Origin: Erwinia sp. E602
Lineage (GTDB): Bacteria; Pseudomonadota; Gammaproteobacteria; Enterobacterales; Enterobacteriaceae
Direction of reading: 5' to 3'
DNA: 64,000 bases
NCBI RefSeq assembly: GCF_018141005.1
Contig: NZ_CP046582.1
Location: 4,778,718-4,842,717, forward strand
In this document: one piece after another, positions 23,022 to 31,117 of the stretch
Numbering within the stretch: the stretch's first letter is position 1
How the letters are laid out: every line of letters starts with the position of its first letter
Made by a program: the position numbers and the translations under genes
Notes under the pieces: model-generated
What the model saw: only the letters and a program-made list of their open reading frames with translations
What the model was told of the DNA's origin: nothing
Database searches by the model: none

Positions 23022-24446
23022 TTACAGCACGCTCTGCTGCTGGCGCGCGCTAAGCCGGGTTATTTCCTGAAAAACGATGCCGACCACCGTTTGCACCACG
23101 TCGGACAGCGTGCTGCTGGCGAAGTCGTCCTGTGGTAAAGCGACCTGTGTGCTGCCGATGGCGATGCCGTCCTGCGGTAAAGCGGCCTGTGCGCTGCCGG
23201 TAGTGATGCCGTCCTGCGGCAAAAAGACCTGCGTGCTGCCGGTGGTGATGCCGTGCTGCGGCAAAGTGACCTGCGTGCTGCCCGTGGCGATGTCCTCCTG
23301 CGGCAACGTGGCCTGCGTGATCCGCCGGCGATCGGCGAGCGGGTATTTACCCGCGTGGCCCAGGCGGTTGCCGGCGAAGAACTGCCCGCTGTGGCGATCG
23401 CGCGGCACCAGCCAGATATCACCGCCGGCGTGAATATCAATGGCAAAGCGCAGGCCTGCGGTGGCGAACTCCATCACCAGAATATAGCTGCGATAAAACC
23501 ACAGCCGCTGCAGGCCGCTGAACGACAGGGTACGCAGCTTTTCGGCCAGCCGGTCGAGGTCCTCACGTTCGCTGCCGAGTTGCGTATCCAGCAGCGCCGC
23601 CACGTCAGTACGGAACAGCCGGTTGACCGTATCACTGTCGAAATGGTGCTGGCAGGTGTAGAGGCGCTCCAGCAGCGAGTCGACGTCGCCACTCTCCATG
23701 CGTTTTTTGATGCGCTGCCAGGCGCGCTCTTCGTTACAGACCGGATGCAGCACTTTACCTGTGGTGTGCGGCATGGCGGTCTCCGCGATAAAAATCGGCC
23801 GCGACATGCTGAAAAAGGGCGAAAAATAGTCGGGAAGTTTGCGCTGCAGACAGGCACCGCTAAAACCGTTGTTCAGCAGCAGCGTGCCGGTAAAGGCCTC
23901 ATCGTTAGGATAAGCGGCATCTGCCGTGGTGTTGCGGGCGCTGCGCTGCGGTTTCAGGAAGTCGATAGCGGCAGCAGAGAGACGTATCAGGCTGTAGTAC
24001 ATACCCCAGATGGCGTCTCCGTACTCTGCTGACAGCGTGCGGTGCCACATCCAGGAGGGCTTCTTTCTGCCGAAACCAAACGCCAGGCAATCTTCGCTCA
24101 GCGCGGCAGAATCCGCCATAAACTGTACGATATCGCAGTGGAAAAAGACGTCGTCGTCCAGCAGCCAGTAGCGGTCGTAGCCGGGCAGATAATCGCGTGC
24201 GGCGTAGAAAATATAGTCACCACACAGCCAGCCGGCGTTGCTGAGCCAGCGCAGGTTGTTGTCATCCAGCCAGCGGCGGGAAAGCGCGTAGTGATTGCCG
24301 TTGATAAGGTTTTCAGTGACGTCAGGCTGGCTGAATTTCTCTTCGAAAATATAAACGTCAACCTGCGGATAGCGCGCAAACAGCGGTAACAGTAAATCCA
24401 GCCGCGCCTGCTGACCGGAATGCCGGATAATAAAACAGGTTTTCAT
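23022..24446 (-). CDS. Putative glycosyltransferase with C-terminal 14-residue repeats
   Basis: 474 aa, no signal peptide. The N-terminal part (about 1-230) looks like a GT-A glycosyltransferase: a first strand MKTCFIIRHSG, a DDD motif at 97-99 in YWLLDDDVFFHCD as the metal/nucleotide-sugar site, and YPNDEAFTG near 188-196. A helical middle follows. The C-terminus (about 376-444) is built of five 14-residue repeats of the form TQVxLPQDGITTGS, then a short helix to the end. The repeats are encoded by an exact-length 42-bp tandem repeat, so length can vary without frameshift. It is first gene of a pair with the secreted metalloprotease. Donor and acceptor are unknown; surface glycan or protein glycosylation is possible. 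Confidence 0.7.
   Translation of the reverse strand: MKTCFIIRHSGQQARLDLLLPLFARYPQVDVYIFEEKFSQPDVTENLINGNHYALSRRWLDDNNLRWLSNAGWLCGDYIFYAARDYLPGYDRYWLLDDDVFFHCDIVQFMADSAALSEDCLAFGFGRKKPSWMWHRTLSAEYGDAIWGMYYSLIRLSAAAIDFLKPQRSARNTTADAAYPNDEAFTGTLLLNNGFSGACLQRKLPDYFSPFFSMSRPIFIAETAMPHTTGKVLHPVCNEERAWQRIKKRMESGDVDSLLERLYTCQHHFDSDTVNRLFRTDVAALLDTQLGSEREDLDRLAEKLRTLSFSGLQRLWFYRSYILVMEFATAGLRFAIDIHAGGDIWLVPRDRHSGQFFAGNRLGHAGKYPLADRRRITQATLPQEDIATGSTQVTLPQHGITTGSTQVFLPQDGITTGSAQAALPQDGIAIGSTQVALPQDDFASSTLSDVVQTVVGIVFQEITRLSARQQQSVL
23137..23304. repeat. 42-bp in-frame tandem repeat inside the glycosyltransferase gene
   Basis: Four full 42-bp units (23137, 23179, 23221, 23263) plus degenerate half units on both sides. 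Units differ at a handful of positions. Because 42 is divisible by 3, the repeat encodes a 14-aa protein repeat and expansion or contraction keeps the frame. Not a CRISPR: there are no spacers. Confidence 0.92.
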
Positions 24447-24771
24447 CGGTATCCGTGCTCAGGGTGAGTACTGCATCCAGAGAGGCCCGCTGGCGGGCGG
24501 AAAACGTGCGTAGATCAAGCATAGAAGCGGCGGGGGCAGGATGCAACGCGGCCTGGTGGTACCCGCAACCGTAACCTTTAGCGGCGGCGGGCGGCTTCGA
24601 TGGAACCGGCAGGGCAGCCGTTCTGTGCATCCGTAGACTGCGCCCGTAAGCCCGGGCGTACGGTACATCAGAGGAGTGAACCCGCCAGAGCGGCCGTCCA
24701 GCGCATCGGGGGATTGCACCAGCCATTCAGTGCCTGAGGGCATGGGGCCCTCAGGCCTGCCACGGGTGACT
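24447..24771. other. GC-rich gap with a hairpin, no convincing gene
   Basis: 325 bp between the SnoaL-like gene and the glycosyltransferase gene, both on the reverse strand. Open frames across it have no similarity I recognise. CCTGAGGGC (24733-24741) and GCCCTCAGG (24747-24755) make a perfect stem 16 bp after the SnoaL-like stop, a possible terminator without T tract. The remainder should contain the promoter of the glycosyltransferase gene. Confidence 0.5.
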
Positions 24772-25152
24772 TCAGGGGATCGCGGTTTCGTGCAGATGCC
24801 GCCAGAGCGGCTTACCGTTCTCCAGGCTGAACACCGCCGTTGACCAGCGCAGGCTGCTGCCCTGTTCCGGCAACGTCTGCCGCTCGCGATACAGCACGGT
24901 GGCCCCGTCTGGCCCCTCCTGCAGCACCAGGCACTCGTCTGTCTCAATCACCAGCCCCGGCCGGCCGTCACGCTGCGTTCTGAACAGCGTGCTCAGCGCG
25001 GCGTAATCAATCTTAGCGCCGCCCGGCGTCACCATCGAAAAGTCCCGGTGAAAACGGCACAGCAGCGCCGCCAGTTCGCCCTCGCCTTTTCCCAGCCAGC
25101 TCTCAATGGCAACGTGAGCATCGACCACTTCCCTGATATAGCGATTCATCAT
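24772..25152 (-). CDS. SnoaL-like (DUF4440-type) NTF2-fold protein
   Basis: 126 aa. The pattern of an N-terminal helix, then FHRDFSMVTPGGAKIDYAAL and the alternating strands VIETDECLVLQEG and LRWSTAVFSL, and the closing WRHLHETAIP, is typical of small NTF2-fold SnoaL/DUF4440 proteins, which are ligand-binding or minor catalytic proteins. The start ATG overlaps the stop of the upstream transporter gene by four bases, so the pair is translationally coupled. That suggests the protein handles the compound exported by the transporter. The function is not established. Confidence 0.7.
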   Translation of the reverse strand: MMNRYIREVVDAHVAIESWLGKGEGELAALLCRFHRDFSMVTPGGAKIDYAALSTLFRTQRDGRPGLVIETDECLVLQEGPDGATVLYRERQTLPEQGSSLRWSTAVFSLENGKPLWRHLHETAIP

Positions 25153-26537
25153 GCGTTCTCCTCGTTTAATAATTGCTGTTTAACCGCGCGGTTGTTGATA
25201 CGACCGCTGAGCAGCGCCGGGATCAGGCTGCCCGCCGCCGCAGTATAGAAGGTAAAGGCCCAGGCGGGTCTTGCGGCAAGATGCCCGATCAGCAGATTCT
25301 GCAGCAGGCTGAGCAACGCCACGCCGAAACAGAAGCTCAGCTGGCGGTTGATATTCCACAGCGCGCTGGCCTGTGGCAGCTCAGCGGCGGGGATCTGCAG
25401 AAAGGCGCTGCTCTGCGCAGTGCTGCTGCACAGGCTGCCGCCCAGCCCCATCAGCGTAAAGGCAGCAATCAGCTGCGGGAACGGATGGGCCGCCGTCACC
25501 TGTGCCAGCAGCACGATGCCTGCGGCCTGCAGCAGGCAGCCGGCGACGATCGGCGGGCGCGGGCCAAGCCGGTTGAACGTTCTGCCGGTGGTGGCGATCG
25601 CCAGCCCGGATGCCAGCGACCAGGGGATCATCAGCATCCCGCACTGCGCGGCTGAGAGACCCACCACCGTCTGCAGCCACAGCATCGCCAGCAGGCTGAC
25701 GCCCATAAACAGCCCCGGAACGCACTGATAAACGCCCATCGAAAAGCGCAGCAGCGGCTCTGACAGCAGCGCCACGCTGAACAGCGGCGTAGGGTGACGG
25801 CGGCAGCGACGGACAAACCCCGCCAGCAGCCCCAGCCCGGCCAGCAGCAGCGCCAGTCCCCCACCTGCACCGTCCGCTTCGCTAAGACGGGTCATCGCCA
25901 GCAGCACCAGCAACAGACCGCTGCAGCCGCCCAGCAGGCCGGGCAGGTCGAGCGGCGCGTGTTCAGGGGCAGGCGGCTCCTGCCGCAGCCAGCACAGCGC
26001 CAGCAGCAGCGTTACTGCGGCCAGCGGCAGGCTGGCAAAAAACACCCAGCGCCAGTTCAGCGCCTGCACCAGCAGCCCGCCCAGCGTCGGCGAGAGCGCC
26101 GGAGCCAGCAGCGCCACCAGCATCACCACTGAGGCGAGCCTGGCGCGCTGGTGCGGCGGGTAAAGCTGCCAGGTAAGCGCCTGACCGACCGGGATCAGCA
26201 GCCCACCGCCGGCCCCCTGCAGAATACGCCAGGCCACCAGTTCACCCAGCGTTCCTGCGCAGCCGCTTGCCAGCGTAGCGGCCATAAACAGCAGCAGCGA
26301 CAGCACAAAGACGCGGCGTGCGCCGAAGCGCTGCGTCAGCCAGGCGCTGAGCGGGATCGCCAGCGTCAGGCCGCAGATATAGCCGTTGCTGACCCACGCC
26401 AGCCCGGACACCGGGGCCTGCAGCGCCTGGCCGATAGCCGGATAGGCCACTCCGGCGATAAACATATTGACCAGATCGAGGAAAAACCCCGCCAGAAATA
26501 CCCCTGCCACTTTGCTGCGATACTGCACGGTGATCAC
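25149..26537 (-). CDS. MFS drug-efflux type transporter (DHA2-like)
   Basis: 462 aa with about 13-14 hydrophobic segments, as in the EmrB/QacA (DHA2) proton antiporters. Motif A appears as WLTQRFGARRVFVLS, and the antiporter motif C as LAPALSPTLGGLL in segment 5. The segment-5/6 loop NWRWVFFASLPLA is characteristic of DHA2. It is followed by the coupled SnoaL-like gene and divergent from a LysR regulator, a common arrangement for an inducible efflux pump. The substrate cannot be told. Confidence 0.82.
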   Translation of the reverse strand: MITVQYRSKVAGVFLAGFFLDLVNMFIAGVAYPAIGQALQAPVSGLAWVSNGYICGLTLAIPLSAWLTQRFGARRVFVLSLLLFMAATLASGCAGTLGELVAWRILQGAGGGLLIPVGQALTWQLYPPHQRARLASVVMLVALLAPALSPTLGGLLVQALNWRWVFFASLPLAAVTLLLALCWLRQEPPAPEHAPLDLPGLLGGCSGLLLVLLAMTRLSEADGAGGGLALLLAGLGLLAGFVRRCRRHPTPLFSVALLSEPLLRFSMGVYQCVPGLFMGVSLLAMLWLQTVVGLSAAQCGMLMIPWSLASGLAIATTGRTFNRLGPRPPIVAGCLLQAAGIVLLAQVTAAHPFPQLIAAFTLMGLGGSLCSSTAQSSAFLQIPAAELPQASALWNINRQLSFCFGVALLSLLQNLLIGHLAARPAWAFTFYTAAAGSLIPALLSGRINNRAVKQQLLNEENA

Positions 26538-26606
26538 CTGCCTGCGAAAAAGGGCTCACTATAGGCGCGAAGTCCGGCGGGAAAAACCGCGTTACGGCTG
26601 ATAAAC

Positions 26607-26625
26607 TGTCAAAGCGATTTTGACA
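26607..26625. promoter_or_regulatory. Operator-like palindrome between the MFS and LysR genes
   Basis: TGTCAAA (26607-26613) and TTTGACA (26619-26625) form a perfect inverted repeat with a 5-bp spacer, 15 bp before the probable LysR start and 70 bp before the divergent MFS start. Both arms also read as TTGACA -35 boxes on opposite strands. This is where the divergent LysR protein would be expected to bind. Confidence 0.6.
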
Positions 26626-26640
26626 ATATGGAGCCTGACG

Positions 26641-27552
26641 GTGCTGAATTTGCAAAGAGTGGCGATGTTTGTTGCCGTGGTCGAGGCGGGCAGCTTTACG
26701 GCCGCCGCTGCCACGCTGCGGCAGACAAAAGCGGCTATCAGCTTCAATATTGGTCGTCTGGAGGCGGATCTGGGGGTGGCGCTGCTGCTGCGTACCACCC
26801 GCCGGCTGGCGCTGACGCAGAGTGGTGAAGCGTTTTATACCCGCGCGTTGCGCCTGCTGGCCGAGAGCGATGCGCTGGAGCAGGAGGTGCGGCAAAACCA
26901 CCTCAGCCTGAGCGGTGAGCTGACGGTCACCAGCACCGCAGAATACGGTGCGCGTAAGGTGATCCCGGCGCTGGCCGCCTTCGCGCAGCAGCATCCGCAG
27001 CTGCAGGTTCGCCACGTCTCTTCGTCGGCTCACGCCGACCTGATCTCTGAACGCTTCGACGTGGCGATCAGGCTCGGTAAACTCGCCGACTCCAGCTACC
27101 GGGCTGCCGCCATTGAACGGTTCACCATCCTGCCGGTTGCTTCACCTGGCTGGCTGGCGGCTCACCCGGTTACCACCCTTGCCGGGCTGGCTGAAGCCGA
27201 CTGGATACTCCACCAGCGGCTGGCGTCACCGAGGCGCTGGTCGCTTACCGGGCCGGAGGGAGCAGTAGAGATGGAGATTAGCGGGCCGGCCCGTTTCTCC
27301 AGCGACAGCGCCTCGGCGCTGCTGGCGTTTGCCGCCGCCGGCTGCGGCGTGGCGCTGCTGCCCGAGTGGCTGGTGAGACAGCCGCTGGTGGAAGGTCGCC
27401 TGCAGCGGCTGCTGCCGCAGTACCGGTTCCCCGAACAGGGCGTTTACGCCCTGTGGCCGGACAGCCGCCATCTGCCGGCACGGGTCAGAGCCTTTATCGA
27501 TTTTCTGCGTGCGTGGGTGACAGAAGGTGGCGTCAGCGCTGAGATAAATTAA
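26641..27552 (+). CDS. LysR-family transcriptional regulator
   Basis: 303 aa from GTG 26641. The winged helix-turn-helix is at about 1-60 (RVAMFVAVVEAGSFTAAAAT, then AISFNIGRLEADLGV), followed by the periplasmic-binding-like effector domain (about 85-295). I prefer GTG 26641, preceded by GGAG at seven bases, to an in-frame TTG at 26620 lying inside the palindrome. It is divergent from the MFS/SnoaL-like pair and most likely controls it. The C-terminus ends at a large 8-bp tandem repeat. Confidence 0.85.
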   Translation: MLNLQRVAMFVAVVEAGSFTAAAATLRQTKAAISFNIGRLEADLGVALLLRTTRRLALTQSGEAFYTRALRLLAESDALEQEVRQNHLSLSGELTVTSTAEYGARKVIPALAAFAQQHPQLQVRHVSSSAHADLISERFDVAIRLGKLADSSYRAAAIERFTILPVASPGWLAAHPVTTLAGLAEADWILHQRLASPRRWSLTGPEGAVEMEISGPARFSSDSASALLAFAAAGCGVALLPEWLVRQPLVEGRLQRLLPQYRFPEQGVYALWPDSRHLPARVRAFIDFLRAWVTEGGVSAEIN

Positions 27553-27559
27553 CCTGTGG

Positions 27560-27687
27560 CTGACCGACTGACCGACTGACCGACTGACCGACTGACCGAC
27601 TGACCGACTGACCGACTGACCGACTGACCGACTGACCGACTGACCGACTGACCGACTGACCGACTGACCGGCTGACCGGCTGACCGG
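27560..27687. repeat. Sixteen tandem copies of an 8-mer
   Basis: Thirteen perfect copies of CTGACCGA (27560-27663) followed by three copies of CTGACCGG (27664-27687). The array fills the gap between the stop codons of two convergent LysR genes (27552 and 27694). Octamers change the reading frame when copy number shifts, but neither gene ends inside the array. Confidence 0.97.
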
Positions 27688-27693
27688 CTGGCG

Positions 27694-28626
27694 CTAATCC
27701 TGCTGCGGCGCATCGGCCAGCTTCTCCAGCAGAAAGTCGATCAGCGCCCGGCATTTGGGCGGCAGAAAGCGGTTAGGCTGCCACAGCAGCCAGGCGGTGC
27801 CGTAATACGAGGTCATATATTCCCATTCCGGCAGCACCGCCACCACCTGTCCCTCCGCCAGCGCCTGTGCGGCGGTAAAGCGCTGAATACAGCCGATGCC
27901 CAGCCCGGCGATGACGCCCTCCAGCCGCGCGCGGCTGTGGTTGGTGGCGTAGCGGCCGCGCACGGTCACGGCCTGCTCTTCCTGCGTCTCGCCGTGGCGC
28001 AGCCGCCAGCTGTTATCGCCGGGCCGTTCCGCCAGCCAGATGCAGTCGTGCTGCGGCAGATCGCGCGGATGCTGCGGCGTACCGCGCTGGCGCAGGTAGC
28101 CCGGGCTGGCACAGAGCACGTGGCTGATGTGCCTGAGCGGGCGACCGGCCAGCCCGGGCGGCGGCTGGTCCGTGATCCGGATCGCCAGGTCAATTTCACC
28201 GGCGATCAGGTCCAGTGGCCGATCGGTCATCATTAACTGCAGATCGACCTGGGGGAAGCGTCGCAAAAATTCCGGCACCGCTGGTGCGATCAGCTGGTTG
28301 CCGATAGCGCGCGGCACGCTGAGCCGCACGCAGCCCTGCGGCGTGTCGCCAGCCTGTTCGGATAGCGTCACCACCGAGCGGGCCGAGCGCAGCATCTCGT
28401 CACAGCGCGTCCAGGCAGCGCTGCCCGCCTCGGTTAAGCGCAGCCGGCGGGTGGTTCTCTCCAGCAGGCGCACGCCCAGCGCCGCTTCCAGGCTGGCGAT
28501 CTGACGGCTGACCGACGAGGCGCTGCTGCCCAGCTGCTCAGCCGCCGCCGAGAAGCTGCCCAGCTCCACCACTTTTACAAACACCGCCATATACGGCAGC
28601 AGGCCCATCAGCTGATTTGTTCGCAT
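27694..28626 (-). CDS. LysR-family transcriptional regulator
   Basis: 310 aa. The helix-turn-helix is at about 8-66 (YMAVFVKVVELGSFSAAAEQ, then SSVSRQIASLEAALGVRLLE), followed by an effector domain of the CrgA/DsdC-like type (PRAIGNQLIAPAVPEFLRRF). Divergent from the EamA transporter gene with a 92-bp gap, so it probably regulates that gene. The start is ATG 28626; an internal ATG seven codons in is an alternative. Confidence 0.87.
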   Translation of the reverse strand: MRTNQLMGLLPYMAVFVKVVELGSFSAAAEQLGSSASSVSRQIASLEAALGVRLLERTTRRLRLTEAGSAAWTRCDEMLRSARSVVTLSEQAGDTPQGCVRLSVPRAIGNQLIAPAVPEFLRRFPQVDLQLMMTDRPLDLIAGEIDLAIRITDQPPPGLAGRPLRHISHVLCASPGYLRQRGTPQHPRDLPQHDCIWLAERPGDNSWRLRHGETQEEQAVTVRGRYATNHSRARLEGVIAGLGIGCIQRFTAAQALAEGQVVAVLPEWEYMTSYYGTAWLLWQPNRFLPPKCRALIDFLLEKLADAPQQD

Positions 28627-28718
28627 AGCGCAAAAGTCTTGTTTGCCGGCACGGATTATTCCGCCTGAGGAAAAATAGCATACTTGGCGCAGGTAAATGT
28701 ACAGAGGGCGGGAAAACG

Positions 28719-29609
28719 GTGGAACAACAGCAGCGGTACCGCACGGGCGGTGCGGAGTGGATGTTACTGGCGGTGGCGATGGTCTGGGGCAGCAGCTACG
28801 GCGTGGCGAAGCAGGCGCTGTGGTTTTACCCGGTAGCGGGCTTTCTGTTTATTCGCTTCGGGCTGACCTTCGCTGTTCTGCTGCCGACGCTGCGCCGCCA
28901 CTGGCGACAGGCGGCAGGCCCGGGGCTGGTCCTGGGCGGCGTGCTGTTAGCGATTTTCCTCTGCGAGACTTACGGCATCGCCCACACCAGCGCCAGCAAC
29001 GCCGCGTTTCTGATCGGCCTGTGCGTGGTGCTGACGCCGCTGGTGGAGTGGCTGCTGCTGCGCCAGCGACCTGAAAACGACATTCTGCTGGCGGCGCTGC
29101 TGTCGCTGTGCGGCGCGCTGCTGCTGACCGGGGCCAGCCCGCTGACCCTGAACGCGGGGGACGGGCTGATGCTGGCGGCGGCACTGCTGCGCGCGCTGAT
29201 GGTCTGCCTGACCAAAAAGCTGACGCGGCATCGCGAAATCCCGGCGCTGGCGCTGACCTGTGTGCAAACCGGTGTCGTCGCCAGCGGCGCCCTGTTGCTG
29301 CTGCTGGTGACGGCAAAAGGCATCCCGCCGCTGCCGGTCAGCCCGGCGTTCTGGCTGGCGACGCTGTGGCTGGTGGGGCTGTGCACGCTGTTCGCCTTCT
29401 TCGCGCAGAACTACGCCCTGAAGCGCACCACACCGACCCGCGCCGCGCTGCTGATGGGGTCAGAGCCGCTGTTTGGCGCGCTGTTTGCCACCGTCTGGCT
29501 GCAGGAACAGCTCAGCACCAGCGCCTGGGTGGGCGGCGGAATGATCGTCGCGGCCTCGTTGTGGGCGGCGCGGCCGCGTAAAGCGCAGCGGCTGTATGCG
29601 GCCACCTAA
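28719..29609 (+). CDS. EamA-family (DMT) inner-membrane exporter
   Basis: 296 aa with ten hydrophobic helices in two homologous halves, as in the drug/metabolite transporter superfamily (RhaT/YdcZ/EamA type). Typical marks are WGSSYGVAKQAL in helix 1, RFGLTFAVLLP in helix 2 and a second-half PLFGALFATVWLQEQLS before the last helices. The start is GTG 28719. It is paired with the divergent LysR gene. The substrate is unknown; amino-acid or small-metabolite export is common in this family. Confidence 0.83.
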   Translation: MEQQQRYRTGGAEWMLLAVAMVWGSSYGVAKQALWFYPVAGFLFIRFGLTFAVLLPTLRRHWRQAAGPGLVLGGVLLAIFLCETYGIAHTSASNAAFLIGLCVVLTPLVEWLLLRQRPENDILLAALLSLCGALLLTGASPLTLNAGDGLMLAAALLRALMVCLTKKLTRHREIPALALTCVQTGVVASGALLLLLVTAKGIPPLPVSPAFWLATLWLVGLCTLFAFFAQNYALKRTTPTRAALLMGSEPLFGALFATVWLQEQLSTSAWVGGGMIVAASLWAARPRKAQRLYAAT

Positions 29610-29752
29610 CGCGTATGCCGATCGGCAGGGTTGCGCGATGACGGATCTTCAATATTGCAGTACCGGCGCCGCGCAGTCCGTTATCCTGCCAGACAGGCCT
29701 CAGACAGGCCCCGGGCACGGTGGCCTGCCTTTGAAACGGTGGCGTTTCGCCC

Positions 29753-30883
29753 TCAACCGGCGGCCTGCGCAGGCGCATAGCTGCGATCGATAATCAGCAC
29801 CGGTTTGATCGCCAGGCCGCTGGCCGAGTCTGCCTGCGCCTGGTTGATATCGGCAAAATCGTAGAATTTTACCAGCTTATCGAAGGGAAACTGGCCGTTC
29901 TGATACCAGCGAATCAGCTGTGGGATGCTGCTTTGCGGCACCGCATCGCCCATCAGCACCCCGGCAATATGGCGGCTGACGGCGATCAGATCGCGCATCG
30001 GGTTCAGGGCCAGCTCCGGGCGCGCCACCGCCAGCGGTGCAAAGGTGCCGCCAATCGCCACGCTCTCCAGCGCGCTTTGCATCACGCTGGTCAGGCCGCT
30101 GGTATCCAGCGCATACGCCACCCCTTTGCCGCCGGTCAGCTCGCGGATGGCTGTCGTCGCCTGCGCTTTCGTGCTGTTAATGGTGTGGGTTGCCCCCAGC
30201 TCCTTCGCCAGCGAGAGGCGCTGGTCATGAATATCGACGGCGATAATCGGATCGCAGCCGGCGATTTTTGCCGCCATGATCGCCGCCATACCCACCGCGC
30301 CGGTGCCAAACACCGCCATCGCGCTGCCCGGTGCCGGTTTCAGCGCGTTAAAGACCGTGCCGGAGCCGGTCAGCAGTCCGCAGGCCAGCGGGGCCATCAG
30401 CCGCAGATCCAGCGCCTTATCCACCACGATCAGGTTGTTGGCGGTGGTGTTGGTGTAAGTGGCAAAGGAGGACTGGTAAAAGAAGCTGGTCACCGGCGTC
30501 CCGTCTTCCCGCTGAAACAGCGTGCTGCCGTCATGGCGCAGGCCGTCAGAGTTCATTTTGTGGAAGTCCACGCAGTGTGACGGATGGCCGTGGCGGCAGT
30601 AAGCACAGTGGCCGCACCAGGCATACGACATCACCACGTGGTCGCCGGGCTGAATGCCGCGCACCCGGCTGCCCACCTGCTCAACGATACCCGCACCTTC
30701 ATGGCCGAACACGGCCGGGAACGGGTGCGGCCCGTCGCCGACGCGCATCGCCTCATCGGAGTGGCAGATGCCGGAGGCGACCACCCTGACGCGCACTTCA
30801 TCTTCCTGCAGTGGGGTGAGCGTTAAGGTTTCCAGCTGGTAAGGGTCATTAGTCTGATTAACAACAGCCGCAGTAATGTTCAT
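29753..30883 (-). CDS. Zinc-dependent NAD(P)-alcohol dehydrogenase
   Basis: 376 aa medium-chain dehydrogenase. Catalytic zinc ligands are C40, H61 (in GHEGAG) and C168; the structural zinc is held by C90, C93, C96 and C104 (WCGHCAYCRHGHPSHC). The dinucleotide motif is GTGAVG at 193-198. The layout and length are those of the aryl/benzyl-alcohol dehydrogenase branch. ATG 30883 is preceded by AAGAGGAA. It appears to be a single-gene unit, convergent with the EamA gene and divergent from the sphingomyelinase-like gene. The physiological alcohol or aldehyde is not known. Confidence 0.88.
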   Translation of the reverse strand: MNITAAVVNQTNDPYQLETLTLTPLQEDEVRVRVVASGICHSDEAMRVGDGPHPFPAVFGHEGAGIVEQVGSRVRGIQPGDHVVMSYAWCGHCAYCRHGHPSHCVDFHKMNSDGLRHDGSTLFQREDGTPVTSFFYQSSFATYTNTTANNLIVVDKALDLRLMAPLACGLLTGSGTVFNALKPAPGSAMAVFGTGAVGMAAIMAAKIAGCDPIIAVDIHDQRLSLAKELGATHTINSTKAQATTAIRELTGGKGVAYALDTSGLTSVMQSALESVAIGGTFAPLAVARPELALNPMRDLIAVSRHIAGVLMGDAVPQSSIPQLIRWYQNGQFPFDKLVKFYDFADINQAQADSASGLAIKPVLIIDRSYAPAQAAG

Positions 30884-31117
30884 CGCGATTCCTCTTAAGC
30901 GTTGGGACAGAAAAGTTAAACCCGGACAGCGTTAACGTTCGCGGGTGGTAAAGGCAGTAGCAAAGAGGGCGATCGCCAGAAATGCGCCTGTTGTGAGGGC
31001 GTGACCGGAAGGATGACAGGGATTTCTGCTTAAAATCATTTCACTAAGATCTGATCTCTGGCAGTCACATTTTTAGCCGATATCATCGGGCATCTTTCAA
31101 TGATGAACGGAATAATC

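Noticed and set aside
23077-23433. Plus-strand open frame with repeated Cys-Gly-Lys units
   Set aside because: It is the antisense reading of the 42-bp repeat in the glycosyltransferase gene; the opposite frame holds a full-length protein with a DDD motif.
24358-24726. Reverse-strand open frame filling the gap upstream of the glycosyltransferase gene
   Set aside because: Low-complexity, GC-driven composition and no ribosome binding site; it overlaps the start of a better-supported gene.
27560-27687. CRISPR array candidate
   Set aside because: Units are 8 bp and contiguous, with no spacers and no cas genes; the 42-bp repeat is also without spacers.
27533-27754. Reverse-strand open frame with Ser-Val-Gly-Gln repeats
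   Set aside because: It is a product of the 8-bp microsatellite and overlaps the end of a genuine LysR gene.
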